Shown: positions 52,701-56,719 of the stretch, piece by piece | Layout: every line of letters starts with the position of its first letter | Position numbering within the stretch: position 1 is the first letter of the stretch | Program-made: the position numbers and the translations under genes | Notes under the pieces: model-generated | What the model was told of the DNA's origin: nothing | Databases searched by the model: none | What the model saw: the letters and a program-made list of their open reading frames with translations, nothing else | NCBI GenBank assembly: GCA_006937955.1 | Contig: SSNP01000308.1 | Location: 1 to 64,000, forward strand | DNA: 64,000 nt | Source: Pachypanchax playfairii | Taxonomy: Eukaryota > Chordata > Actinopteri > Cyprinodontiformes > Aplocheilidae | Direction of reading: 5' to 3'

Positions 52701-54066
52701 ATTATTATTGATTTAAAATACAATATTTCTATCATTAAAGAGTTGTATTCTTTTTTGTTATTTCCCTTTTTTTGCATAGCTCCAGATGGGTTGTCACCTC
52801 CAACTGTAGCCCATGCAACTAATACCAGTTTGAATGTGTCCTGGTTTGCTCCTATCAACTCCAACGCACCAGGCCCACTTCACTACAGCTTGCAAATGAG
52901 AACATCCCCACAGAGGCCTGTCATGAGGTAAGAATGAGCAGGACACAGTAATTAAATACTGCTTGTGGACAAGTATGCCAACTGTTCTCTTGAGTGTTTT
53001 CTGATATAAAAGCGTTCCCTATTTAAAACAGGTTGAGTCACGTGTGGCCCAGAAACTAAACAAAACAAATAAACAAAACACAAGTAATAATGAAAAGCTT
53101 TGTAAAAGGTAATAGACACACTCAAGCTTCTCAGATCCATATCATAAATATGTAAATCTATACATATATACACGTAGATATAAAGGGGTGCATTATAGAG
53201 CATAGTTGAATATGTCTACCACTATAATTAACCATTAGAAAAACAAAGATGGAATGAAGCAGAGAGACAGATGGAAAGTCCAAAAAAACCCAAAAGACAG
53301 AGAAAGCAGGAGAATCAGGCTGAAAAATTGTGTTAGAATAAAGAGAGAGAGAGGTGTGCATCTGATATGTATTCATTACATGCTTCCTGACAACAAATTG
53401 CAATTTAATCCAAGAAGAGGAGGCTCTCATTCTGTGGTAATAAATAAATGACTAGCTACATGTATTATATATCAGACAGTCATGCCCTCCTCCTCCTCTG
53501 CTATGGAAATCTCATTGTTACCTGATTTATTCATTCATTCATCCCCTCTATCCATCTGATGCTAAATGGTCAACTGTGTCTCATTTATGACAATATTCTT
53601 TTACTTTGTTCCAGGTTCTTTTGTAAGATTATATGACATAGGGTCAGCTATGTGCTGTGAGAAGAAGCTGATAAGCTGCAAAAACATTGCACATTGGGGA
53701 ATGTGGAACATTTAAAACTTGTGATTATATTATACATTATTTGAACCTTTAGATAGATACAGAAAAAAATGAACTTTAATCCATACTTACTTACTAAAAA
53801 CTGGATCAAACTTGAGCAATAAAAAACTATTCCCCTTACACTACTTGAAAACACACTTAATTTTATCCTGATCCAAACTGTATATAAGTAAATGTTTTTG
53901 TGTTTGTGTCCATCCACACCTAGGCTTTTGGAAAATGCAACTGACACTTTTTCCCACTACGTAGAGGGTTTGTCACCGTACACAAACTACCTGTTCAGAG
54001 TTGTAGTGTCACATGCTCATGGGAAAACGGCTAGCTCTTGGAGCACTTTACGCACTGCAGAGGACA
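1854..54066 (+). CDS. ush2a: Usherin (USH2A orthologue), internal part of the gene, 22 exons
   Basis: Twenty-two exons (listed singly below) join into 3,201 bases: two leading bases, 1,066 complete codons, one trailing base. No stop interrupts them, all introns are GT-AG, and phase agrees at every junction. The protein reads FN3 half, LamG, LamG, FN3 half, then six FN3 domains. Two LamG domains set among FN3 arrays is the known plan of usherin, where they separate four N-terminal FN3 domains from the long C-terminal FN3 array. Usherin is a large secreted or single-pass adhesion protein. It forms the USH2 complex with ADGRV1 and whirlin at stereocilia ankle links and at the photoreceptor periciliary membrane. 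Many N-x-S/T sequons are present (NETT, NFTG, NITG, NSSQ, NLTP, NISW, NYSF, NVTT), as expected for an ectodomain. The gene is incomplete at both window edges. Identification rests on domain order and recalled family resemblance, not on a search. Confidence 0.93.
2140..2400 (+). repeat. Dispersed repeat B, copy 1
   Basis: The reverse complement of this stretch matches 32740-32965. Shared phrases include CTCATAGGCTAGTTTGTT, CCAATCTGAGTCCA and TTAGTATTCATCAGC. The two copies lie in opposite orientation about 30 kb apart. Family unknown; size and lack of ORF suggest a SINE or MITE. Confidence 0.7.
3711..4285 (-). mobile_element. Non-LTR retrotransposon 3' fragment
   Basis: This is a GC-rich island in AT-rich intron. 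On the minus strand 3730-3966 reads CPTGRRPQGRPRTLAGRDYV followed by LAWERLGVSPVELE and LASLLRMLPPQPGPG. These match the C-terminal tail typical of a high-copy fish LINE polyprotein ('GRPRTRWRDYV..LAWERLGVP.EELE'). I recognise the pattern but am not sure of the clade (Rex or RTE-like). Frames are broken, so it is a dead fragment. Confidence 0.65.
4514..4637 (+). CDS. ush2a: ush2a window exon 2: end of FN3 half-domain and start of LamG1
   Basis: Local residues 36-76, starting in phase 0 and ending with one base of a split Gly codon. It begins LERTDISL, which continues FN3 strand C, then changes to a LamG opening (TRFPGNGYYQFPSN). The acceptor is TTTTGCAG and the donor is ACTG|GTAAGA. The boundary between the FN3 half and LamG1 therefore falls inside this exon. 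Confidence 0.93.
5069..5930 (+). repeat. Dispersed repeat C, copy 1
   Basis: It starts CAACCCCAATTTAAAAAAAG, resembling the end of an abundant fish DNA element ('acaaccccaattccaaaaaag'). From 5255 it matches 57904-58530: TGGAACAGGG, then GCCCCTCTTCTTTTAACA, TCTTGTCTAATGCA and the later GAGAGGCTCTGCCTCTCTGAA. No intact ORF. The right end is approximate. Confidence 0.6.
7499..7557. repeat. (TA)n(CA)n microsatellite
   Basis: About seven TA units followed by about twenty CA units without interruption. A short ORF reading through it (THTHTH) is an artefact. Confidence 0.95.
13326..13830 (+). repeat. Dispersed repeat A, copy 2
   Basis: Same repeat as the left edge of the window and in the same orientation. 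It begins TGCCAGATCTATGTGTAGCC and continues through GCCAATCAAGCTCTTGCAAA and AGCCATGTTTGTTTTGCTTT. Homology fades after about 13815. The true left border may lie further upstream because copy 1 is cut by the window edge. Confidence 0.7.
15657..15787 (+). CDS. ush2a: ush2a window exon 3: LamG1, central strands
   Basis: Local residues 77-120; the first two bases complete a Gly codon. It contains the LamG pattern VRLSFKTWSSDGLLLCAF followed by FLALQIKNGRPYFLFD, the beta-strand pair common to laminin G domains. It ends on a codon boundary with donor CAG|GTATTT. It follows an 11-kb intron. Confidence 0.95.
17392..17423. repeat. (CA)n microsatellite
   Basis: CA repeats with one CAGA interruption. 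It marks the left border of the CCCTAA-containing repeat. Confidence 0.9.
17424..17714. repeat. Dispersed repeat D with CCTAA/CCCTAA units
   Basis: From GGTATCCTTATGGGGACCG it runs through several CCTAACC and CCCTAACCCTAA phrases (about 17490-17605). Then come CATGGGGACC, CGGTCCCCACAAGAA and GGGTCCCCAGGAGGTC, after which a second CA array starts. GGGGACC/GGTCCCC words recur at both ends. I recognise this as a recurrent fish repeat; the class is uncertain. Confidence 0.6.
17715..17740. repeat. (CA)n microsatellite
   Basis: About thirteen CA units directly after repeat D, mirroring the CA array on its left side. Confidence 0.9.
18556..18673. repeat. (AATTG)n tandem array
   Basis: About 23 copies of a 5-bp unit, perfect except for one extra A near 18601 that shifts the phase once. 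On the minus strand it reads as repeated FNSIQ, which explains two spurious ORFs. Confidence 0.95.
20421..20547 (+). CDS. ush2a: ush2a window exon 4: LamG1, continued
   Basis: Local residues 121-162, phase 0 start, ending one base into a Gly codon. The peptide YNDGQWHSITAVRRG is the LamG 'DGQWH.v...R.g' signature, and GTIVINDQY follows as the next strand. The acceptor is GTCTGTAG and the donor is AGCG|GTAACT. Confidence 0.95.
20861..21310. repeat. Dispersed repeat E ('GTGTTGGG...GTAACTAGTTAC' type)
   Basis: It begins ACAGTGTTGGGAACATT and has repeated GTAATTAGTTA, GTAACTGAATTACT and GTAACTAGTTACC words. It ends around TAATGATAATGGCGTTGC. This phrase pattern is familiar from widely dispersed animal repeats; I do not assign a superfamily. 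The tRNA-like patch sits inside it. Confidence 0.55.
21062..21122 (-). other. tRNA-like patch inside repeat E
   Basis: On the minus strand, TAGTCTAGCGGGGGTGCGC resembles a tRNA A box and GGATCGATTCCCGG a B box, with a CCTCT/AGAGG stem between. The ends do not pair as an acceptor stem, so this is a tRNA-derived relic and not a working tRNA gene. Confidence 0.4.
21763..21864 (+). CDS. ush2a: ush2a window exon 5: LamG1, continued
   Basis: Local residues 163-196. A Ser-rich start (SASASSGSSII) is followed by GVFIGGLPEDF, the 'lyiGGlP' strand of LamG domains. The acceptor is CAACTCAG and the donor is TCAG|GTAAAT. Both ends are phase 1, so this exon could be skipped without a frameshift, but that would remove a core LamG strand. 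Confidence 0.95.
22065..22253 (+). CDS. ush2a: ush2a window exon 6: end of LamG1
   Basis: Local residues 197-259. RQGFSGCLRDVML is the C-terminal LamG motif (GF.GClrdv), and ESWEGC supplies the second Cys of the usual LamG disulphide. It continues through HTVDGAHFLGH toward LamG2. The acceptor is CCCATCAG and the donor is CATG|GTAAGA. The introns on its two sides are only 200 and 362 bp. Confidence 0.96.
22254..22615. other. ush2a intron 6 (362 bp)
   Basis: AT-rich, with nothing assignable beyond its splice sites. The pyrimidine-rich end (TTCCTGATTCTTACAG) precedes exon 7. Confidence 0.8.
22616..22746 (+). CDS. ush2a: ush2a window exon 7: start of LamG2
   Basis: Local residues 260-303. It opens GYLALDPAVFSGGQDFDI and continues MDFRTDQLNALLLFTYNK, the first strands of a second LamG domain. 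It parallels exon 3 in length (131 bp), phase and position in the fold, which suggests the two LamG domains arose by duplication. The donor CTT|GTAAGA leads into an intron of only 81 bp. Confidence 0.95.
22828..23107 (+). CDS. ush2a: ush2a window exon 8: LamG2, central part
   Basis: Local residues 304-396. This is the longest exon here (280 bp). It contains VELEAGLLYFLLATDG, then CDGNWKQLSLAKRG (matching 'DGqWH' of other LamG domains but with Asn-Trp-Lys), and DSLLYLGGVPVELL (the GGvP strand). In LamG1 the same span is split over two exons (4 and 5), so an intron was gained or lost between the copies. The donor is CACG|GTGAGA. Confidence 0.96.
23108..24915. other. ush2a intron 8 (1.8 kb)
   Basis: Half of this intron is the TTAA-flanked transposon at 23364-24286. 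The remainder (24290-24900) shows nothing I can assign except a pyrimidine-rich tract before exon 9. Confidence 0.8.
23364..24286. mobile_element. Non-autonomous DNA transposon with TTAA target site (Kolobok- or piggyBac-like)
   Basis: The left end AGGTCCCATATTAT and right end ATAATATGGGATCT are inverted copies (one mismatch in 14). Each side is flanked by TTAA (23360-23363 and 24287-24290). The homology continues weakly as CACTTTTC in both arms. A TTAA duplication fits Kolobok and piggyBac; a terminus starting AGG favours Kolobok. The 923-bp interior has only short ORFs with no transposase motif, so it depends on another element. Confidence 0.75.
24916..25140 (+). CDS. ush2a: ush2a window exon 9: end of LamG2 and start of the FN3 C-terminal half
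   Basis: Local residues 397-471. GLGGCIQHLTI and VQVYLDGC are the closing Cys-bearing motifs of LamG2. After a linker with one more Cys (RFNCRGND), SVLVYSG and YTLQPFT are FN3 strands C' to E/F ('L.PfT.Y'). One exon therefore joins the LamG end to an FN3 second half with no FN3 first half in between. The donor is ACAG|GTAACA. Confidence 0.95.
25141..25972. other. ush2a intron 9 (0.8 kb)
   Basis: It contains a 27-base A run (25722-25748) and otherwise AT-rich sequence with no assignable feature. Confidence 0.8.
25722..25748. repeat. Poly(A) tract
   Basis: Twenty-seven consecutive A. It could be the tail of a decayed retroelement, but the sequence to its left (25600-25720) matches no family I recognise. 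Confidence 0.85.
25973..26053 (+). CDS. ush2a: ush2a window exon 10: FN3 strands F-G
   Basis: Local residues 472-498. The split codon gives Glu, then YLYRFVALAAGGWAASSW and ERGRSHGT, matching 'teYlYRvvA..gG...S.W..gRt' at the end of FN3 domains. It is the shortest clear exon (81 bp, both ends phase 1). It lacks the C-x4-C pair seen in the next five FN3 domains. The acceptor is GTTTTTAG and the donor is ACAG|GTACCA. Confidence 0.92.
26054..27885. other. ush2a intron 10 (1.8 kb)
   Basis: It holds an antisense SINE (26903-27118). The other sequence is unassigned. Confidence 0.8.
26903..27118 (-). mobile_element. tRNA-derived SINE, copy 1 (antisense)
   Basis: On the + strand it begins with (TAA)n and ATCCCTCTTGGGGAAAT, the 3' end of the element. 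It ends AAGGATCAAAGCCCGG then TAGGCTACCATGGCC, the reverse of the tRNA-like head. The same head-to-tail order is seen at 35415-35600 (also antisense) and 52464-52711 (sense). Confidence 0.8.
27886..28074 (+). CDS. ush2a: ush2a window exon 11: FN3 domain, first half
   Basis: Local residues 499-561. It begins APASIPPPTTMQSING, then FSVQVSWLPPTGEIRGLIDR with the FN3 core Trp, then YELKAYN. It ends at a Thr followed by a split Gly codon, after the sequon NFT. The acceptor is TTTTTAG and the donor is ACAG|GTAAAG. Confidence 0.95.
28196..28500 (-). pseudogene. Tc1/mariner transposase, C-terminal relic
   Basis: On the minus strand the reading includes TMSPDLNSIERLWKELKLEV. This matches the Tc1-family catalytic block 'SPDLNPIE.LW..LK', whose Glu is the third acidic residue of the DDE site. 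It is followed by RQLEMFAKICLDRC and LIERYRNPLIASKG, the usual Tc1 C-terminus. Only about 90 residues of a roughly 340-residue transposase remain, and no terminal repeats are evident, so it is a dead fragment in the intron. Confidence 0.85.
32740..32965 (-). repeat. Dispersed repeat B, copy 2
   Basis: Inverted relative to the copy at 2140-2400. Matching runs on the + strand here are TTAGTATTCATCAGC, CTCATAGGCTAGTTTGTT and CCAATCTGAGTCCAGCAAAT. Confidence 0.7.
33959..34087 (+). CDS. ush2a: ush2a window exon 12: FN3 domain, second half
   Basis: Local residues 562-604. GLTPSTRYVVTISACNPGGC is the FN3 'L.P.T.Y.v.v.AcN..GC' strand F, followed by TES and a linker to MTPEE. The pair C-x4-C sits in the F-G loop. 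An internal GTAAGG at 34057 would be a good donor but breaks the frame with exon 13; the donor at 34088 (GAAG|GTAACA) keeps it. Confidence 0.95.
34088..35947. other. ush2a intron 12 (1.9 kb)
   Basis: It opens with a T run and a purine-rich stretch (34165-34420). An antisense SINE occupies 35415-35600. Nothing else is assignable. Confidence 0.8.
35415..35600 (-). mobile_element. tRNA-derived SINE, copy 2 (antisense)
   Basis: Reading the minus strand, a tRNA-like head is visible: GCCTAATGGGGAAGGAG near the start, then CCAGGGTTCGATCCCTGG, a near-perfect polymerase III B box. The 3' end is ATTTCCCCAAGAGGGATCAATAAAG, written on the + strand as TTATTGATCCCTCTTGGGG. It is the best-preserved B box of the three copies. 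Confidence 0.85.
35948..36023 (+). CDS. ush2a: ush2a window exon 13: FN3 domain, strands A-B
   Basis: Local residues 605-629 plus two bases of an Arg codon. APEGVLPPTVSSPSALFVTW and VPPA form the start of an FN3 domain. The donor GCAAG|GTTAGA is a weaker consensus, but the next exon restores R-PNGD in frame, the usual 'P..pNG.i..Y' of usherin FN3 domains. The acceptor is ATTTCAG. Confidence 0.9.
36024..36891. other. ush2a intron 13 (0.9 kb)
   Basis: AT-rich, with no repeat or conserved pattern that I can assign. Confidence 0.8.
36892..36977 (+). CDS. ush2a: ush2a window exon 14: FN3 domain, strands C-E
   Basis: Local residues 630-658. It reads (R)PNGDITDYLLYHNNKIAYRG followed by KNRQHNIT, the FN3 strand C with its Tyr and the C'-E region. 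The sequon NIT-G spans the donor ACTG|GTAAAG. The acceptor is CCAATCACAG. Confidence 0.92.
36978..37812. other. ush2a intron 14 (0.8 kb)
   Basis: It starts with a GT-rich run, then purine-rich sequence (37035-37200) and a short CA array near 37312-37331. No element is recognised. Confidence 0.8.
37813..37972 (+). CDS. ush2a: ush2a window exon 15: end of one FN3 domain and start of the next
   Basis: Local residues 659-711 plus two bases. HFLALSVCTSAGCTNSSQV ends one FN3 domain with the C-x4-C pair. LPPGPLRAPTLTLLDSRTIF opens the next. The donor is GCTGA|GTAAGT, and the next exon completes Glu then Trp, the FN3 core Trp. The acceptor is TGCTTCAG. Confidence 0.94.
37973..41550. other. ush2a intron 15 (3.6 kb)
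   Basis: A GC-richer island at about 38225-38435 begins TATTTTACCCC and ends GGGGTAAAAAGG, so it may be a small decayed inverted-repeat element. The rest (38450-41540) is unassigned AT-rich sequence. Confidence 0.65.
41551..41713 (+). CDS. ush2a: ush2a window exon 16: FN3 domain, core strands
   Basis: Local residues 712-766. It reads (E)WSRPSQLNGVLEFYSIFLSH, then a C'-E region with sequon NSS, then LRNLTPGTSYTIRVA, the 'L.PgT.Y.i.v.A' motif. It ends on a codon boundary with donor GCT|GTGAGA. The intron after it is only 115 bp. Confidence 0.95.
41829..41976 (+). CDS. ush2a: ush2a window exon 17: end of one FN3 domain and start of the next
   Basis: Local residues 767-815. ACTGGGCTLSPPSQVQTEE closes a domain with the C-x4-C pair. 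PENVPAPLVIPFSPHALNIS and WTPPQTPN open the next. It starts in phase 0 and the donor is AACG|GTGAGA; a CA microsatellite follows directly in the intron. The other two frames hit stops or lack FN3 pattern. Confidence 0.94.
41986..42011. repeat. (CA)n microsatellite near the exon 17 donor
   Basis: About thirteen CA units starting ten bases past the exon 17 splice donor. Confidence 0.9.
43660..44175. repeat. Alternating purine-pyrimidine (CA/CG then TG) rich region
   Basis: CACACATACACACGCATACACG and related strings occur at 43660-43745, and TG-rich runs at 44008-44175. It is imperfect and interspersed with unique sequence. Such alternation can adopt Z-DNA. Confidence 0.6.
44690..44890 (+). repeat. 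Fragment of a common fish repeat ('aacatgcatgttaggtta' type)
   Basis: AACATGCATGTTAGGTTAAC, TGGCAACTCTAAATGGGCC and TGTAGGTGCGATGGTG match a phrase order I recognise from a high-copy fish repeat. The left border is unclear and the class uncertain. Confidence 0.55.
45104..45261 (+). CDS. ush2a: ush2a window exon 18: FN3 domain, second part
   Basis: Local residues 816-868. GVITSYGLWLDGVLI continues strand C from the preceding PNG. FFVVEGLSPWSRHIIRLQAC then carries the 'L.P...y...l.Ac' motif and TARGCGKGPM the second Cys of C-x4-C. It ends in phase 0 with donor ATG|GTCAGT. The acceptor is TTTAACAG. Confidence 0.94.
45262..46994. other. ush2a intron 18 (1.7 kb)
   Basis: A purine-rich stretch (45880-46080) is followed by an L2-like LINE fragment in antisense (46386-46860). 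The rest is unassigned. Confidence 0.8.
46386..46860 (-). pseudogene. L2-like LINE reverse transcriptase, C-terminal relic
   Basis: The minus strand from 46670 reads LLLTYKALKGRAPTYPSDLT, then AEHLLLIVLRLRQVNSSDGA and KPHLKPHLYSLAFQSE. This is the 'LTYKALnG.AP.YLsdLL ... FKs.LKThLF.lAF' tail of L2/CR1-group reverse transcriptases. Upstream on the same strand (46860 to 46720) SQLDHCNSLYV and LVQNAAAQE match 'LDYCNSLLyGL...LQ.vQNAAAR'. Stops and indels separate the blocks. Confidence 0.8.
46995..47142 (+). CDS. ush2a: ush2a window exon 19: FN3 domain boundary and first half
   Basis: Local residues 869-917. VEVRTLEMAPEGPTLLEL links two domains. SAQSLRARWTAPPRANG and LSYTLYYKSK give strands B and C of the new FN3 domain. 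Its length, start phase and end phase equal exon 17 (148 bp, phase 0 to 1), as expected from FN3 module duplication. The donor is AAAG|GTAACA. Confidence 0.94.
47143..48607. other. ush2a intron 19 (1.5 kb)
   Basis: Low-complexity T runs (47410-47425, 47680-47700) and purine-rich sequence at 47870-47990. No element is recognised. Confidence 0.8.
48608..48763 (+). CDS. ush2a: ush2a window exon 20: FN3 domain, second half
   Basis: Local residues 918-969. A Gly-rich C'-E loop (DGEGVLDGGTAAG) is followed by VTDLQPYTNYSFWIRGCNSQ and GCVESLPLNVTT: the 'L.PyTnYsf...' motif, the C-x4-C pair and two sequons. The acceptor is CTGTTTTAG and the donor is GCAG|GTACAT. Confidence 0.95.
49870..50160 (+). repeat. 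Probable fragment of a high-copy fish retroelement
   Basis: The string of phrases GGAGGCCCTGAACATTGCTC, AGCATCAACGTCTCTGTCCT, GATGTTCCTAGCACACCC and AAGACATGTCTGTCTGGCAT is one I recognise from a dispersed fish repeat. There is no coding signal. The class is not assigned. Confidence 0.45.
52464..52711 (+). mobile_element. tRNA-derived SINE, copy 3 (sense)
   Basis: The head GGTGGCCGTAGCCTAATGGG resembles a polymerase III A box and GGGTTTGATCCC (52517-52528) a B box. The body includes GGGCAGGATACTGAACAC and TGAGGGCGGGTTAAATACAG. The tail is TTTCCCAAGAGGGACC followed by TAAT repeats. The other two copies share the body and tail. Confidence 0.85.
52780..52927 (+). CDS. ush2a: ush2a window exon 21: FN3 domain, first half
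   Basis: Local residues 970-1018 plus two bases. APDGLSPPTVAHATNTSLNV then SWFAPINSNAPGPLHYSLQM give strands A to C with core Trp and Tyr. It ends PVM plus AG of an Arg codon with donor ATGAG|GTAAGA. The acceptor is TTTGCATAG. Confidence 0.95.
52928..53923. other. ush2a intron 21 (1 kb)
   Basis: AT-rich, with a purine-rich piece at 53220-53360. No element is recognised. Confidence 0.8.
53924..54066 (+). CDS. ush2a: ush2a window exon 22: FN3 domain, second half; last exon seen
   Basis: Local residues 1019-1066 plus one base. It reads (R)LLENATDTF, then VEGLSPYTNYLFRVVVSHAH with 'L.PyTnY.frv', and SSWSTLRTAED. Here the F-G loop has no Cys pair. The acceptor is CACACCTAG and the donor is GACA|GTAAGT, phase 1. 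I found no following exon in the remaining 9.9 kb. Confidence 0.93.
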
Positions 54067-54787
54067 GTAAGTACACACACACAAACATGTATGTGTAGAA
54101 TTGTACCTAAGTATCTGCCACACATGGATGTAATTACAAACAGTTCTTGTGAAAACAGAAAATTCCAAAAGTTTTATTAAAAGGATCCTTTAAAAAAAAT
54201 TGTATCGACATGACATGATTGCGAATTTACACAGACAGACAATTATATACATGCTGTAATGACAAAATATTAATGCCTATTCAGTGACATTGACAAGACA
54301 ATTAATTCCTCCATGATGGACAGCAGTGTGCTGGGTGTGTTTAGCATAACTTGGTACAAATTAGCGGTTGTGTAAATAATGTACTCAGGTAAAGGCTAGG
54401 GTGAGACCATTGTATTGCAGTAGTGATTGAGCTGTGATGTTTGAGCCAAGACTGTGAGTCGACAGCACACTAAGCCTTTTACCCAAACCTCCACCTGCAG
54501 CTCATTGTCACACCTCATCCAGCACCAAGAACAGGTGACCAGGAAATTGAACTTTAGGACAGAGGCAGTCAAAGACATGTGGAGAGGTAGCCTAGCCCAG
54601 AATAGAGTCTAACCTTAGGCAGTAGGATGATTCACATCACAAAATCAGTCCAACATCAGACCAGAAACCAAGATACAAGTTAAGCCTCAGTCAAAATGAT
54701 ACGTACAAAGGCCTGTGAACATGCTACTAATGATTTCTGTACTGTTTCCTACTGCTTCCTTAATGCAGCCTTACGATAGCACTTTAA

Positions 54788-56201
54788 GGGTGCATTCACA
54801 CTCGCTTGAATTGAACTCGAGTTCACTTGCCAAGAAAGTCCTGTTTGTTTGGGGAGGTGTAAACGTGCAATTGAACTCTGATTCGGACCAAACAACTGAA
54901 CTCTAGTCCGCCTAAAAACATAGGTCTCGATTCGGTTGAATCGAACTCTGGAGCGGTTCAAGACCGCACCAAAAGCAGGAAGCGGCCTCCTGCCTCGTTA
55001 TTGGCTCATCCTGAGCCTGTTACTGCAGAATATTGATCTGGCAAATTTGCCAAACACAAAAGATCAATCCCAAAACCACCAGGATCTGCTGCTACTCCAT
55101 GTTTGTTTAATTCACCGTAAGAGGAGACTTGCAGCATCAGGAAGTGCAGTAAAAACACTAAAAAAAAATGTAGTGCAGTAACACCACAGCGCCACCCCAG
55201 GCAGGGATGTAAAACATGCGCCTAAGCTTATTTGGTCCATTTAATAAAGTGCAGTGTGAATGTAAACTGTACCAGCTAAAAACAGCAACAGTAGCTATGT
55301 TTACATGCGCCAAAGTTCCCCAATCTGATTAAAATCTTGGTTGATCAGAATTCCCAAATCCCTTTTCACATGGACACTAACTGAAATGATCTGATCATGC
55401 CATGAGTACACATGCACCAAGCACTCAATCAGGTTAAATGAGTTGAGCATGCGCACAGCGAGTTGTCTTTCCGGGGGAAGAAAAAAAAGTAAACAAACTC
55501 TGTTCTTGAGGTAGGTTCTTACTGAGTGTTAAAATATCATCCTGTTTTCGGTTCTTTTTAAACTCAGAGTTCATGAGAGGTGTATTACCTGTTGCTGACA
55601 TGTTTCGGCGTTTACTTCCGCCTTCTTCAGAGAAACTCTGTTCTTTCTGCGCGTCTTTCCCGCCCCATCGTGTGCTCGAGCTGACTCACGTTTTCCCCAA
55701 TATGGACCTTTTGGGGGTGATTACCTTTATGTTTGGGTTTTTACTGGTCGCATTAACCAAGCTAGAGGCAGAATACATATTGCTACTGTTCCTCCACCAC
55801 AGGAGAGGAGGGCAGGATGACAGGATGACTGCACCAGCAGACCACTTCTGTTTACCTCCCGCCATGTTTTCTACTTGGGTTTGCGAAAGCGGAAAGACGT
55901 CACGCTGAAGTTGTACGCATAGGCAGTGGGCTTTGTTCACCCCTTCATTCCGAATGGGTGTGTACATGCACGTCTATCCGAATGACGATGGGACAAAACC
56001 ACCCCTCTCGATCAGAAGTAAATTTCCTTCTGATTAGGCTGCATCGGATCAAAACATTCTGATTGACATGTTTACATGACGTATTTTTGTTCCGATTGGG
56101 CGTTTATTCCGATTAAATGTGCCTATGTAAACGTAGCTAGTGTTGCAATTTTGGTCCCTAATCAAATCAAGTCTACTGGACTATCAGGTGTGAATACAGC
56201 C
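54788..56201. mobile_element. PIF/Harbinger-like element, split by a nested insertion
   Basis: The left end GGGTGCATTCACAC and right end GTGTGAATACAGCC are inverted copies with two mismatches. Both are flanked by TAA (54785-54787 and 56202-56204), the 3-bp target duplication of PIF/Harbinger elements. The total of 1,414 bp includes an unrelated insertion at 55294-56137, so the original element was about 570 bp. It has no transposase ORF. The assignment is by ends and target site only. Confidence 0.65.
55294..56137. mobile_element. Nested inverted-repeat DNA transposon
   Basis: GCTATGTTTACATGCGCC at the left and its near inverse (TGCCTATGTAAACGTAGC) at the right define ends about 844 bp apart. 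Direct TA (55292-55293 and 56138-56139) flanks it if the ends start at GCTA. Other borders giving AGT are possible because the junction is palindromic. An internal + strand ORF (55573-55908, 111 codons) has no motif I recognise. Confidence 0.65.
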
Positions 56202-56395
56202 TAAAGGTGCGTTCACACCGGCCCAACCATCAACTTCATAAGCGGCAAGTTTATATGTAAAGTCTATGGTGGACGGGCGTCAGACAGACGTCAACGGCTC
56301 TGCGGCGCTTTGTGAGCGTTATGAGCGGCAACTTTTCAAGCTTTTCTAGCGTTTCAGGCGTTGACGCTTGAAAAGCTTGAAAAGCTAGAAAAGGT

Positions 56396-56419
56396 AAAAG
56401 TTCAGCTAGCTGAACTTTT
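56396..56419. repeat. Perfect 24-bp palindrome
   Basis: AAAAGTTCAGCT followed directly by its reverse complement. Just upstream, TTTCAAGCTTTTCTAGCG and CGCTTGAAAAGC with GCTAGAAAAG form further imperfect inverted pairs (56333-56393). Confidence 0.9.
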
Positions 56420-56719
56420 GACGTTCATAACGCTCTTGAAGCGGCATGTCAACCAATCAGAGCGTCTCATCGTAGTGACGTAAGACGTCACAGCACGTAG
56501 CCGGAAAGAAGCGGGATCAGCCAATATGGAAGATAAATTAACCTCATCCAAACGTCGCTCCTGGAGCAAATGGTTAAACTCACCAAACTCAGAACGCATT
56601 TGAAGAATGGGGTGTATCCACAAACAGCGCTGATGCACCCGACGTCGACATTGTCTAGATCTATGAAGTAAATAAATCCAAGCCACTGTCTCAATATGAT
56701 CCGCAATAGCTCCGAACAT
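56402..56719 (-). pseudogene. Harbinger-type transposase, N-terminal relic
   Basis: The 105-codon reading contains CRRRVHQRCLWIHPILQMRS then EFGEFNHLLQERRLDE. This resembles the region before the catalytic domain in fish HARBI1-like proteins ('RR.WV.P.l..R...GeF..L..elr.D...F'). The DDE catalytic part is absent, so only the start of the gene was kept in this shortened element. Confidence 0.55.

Larger units (their letters stand above)
48764..52779. other. ush2a intron 20 (4 kb)
   Basis: It holds a probable retroelement fragment (about 49870-50160) and a sense SINE (52464-52711) ending 70 bp before exon 21. The rest is AT-rich and unassigned. Confidence 0.75.

Noticed and set aside
55573..55908. 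111-codon + strand ORF as a host gene
   Set aside because: It lies wholly inside the nested transposon and shows no recognisable domain.
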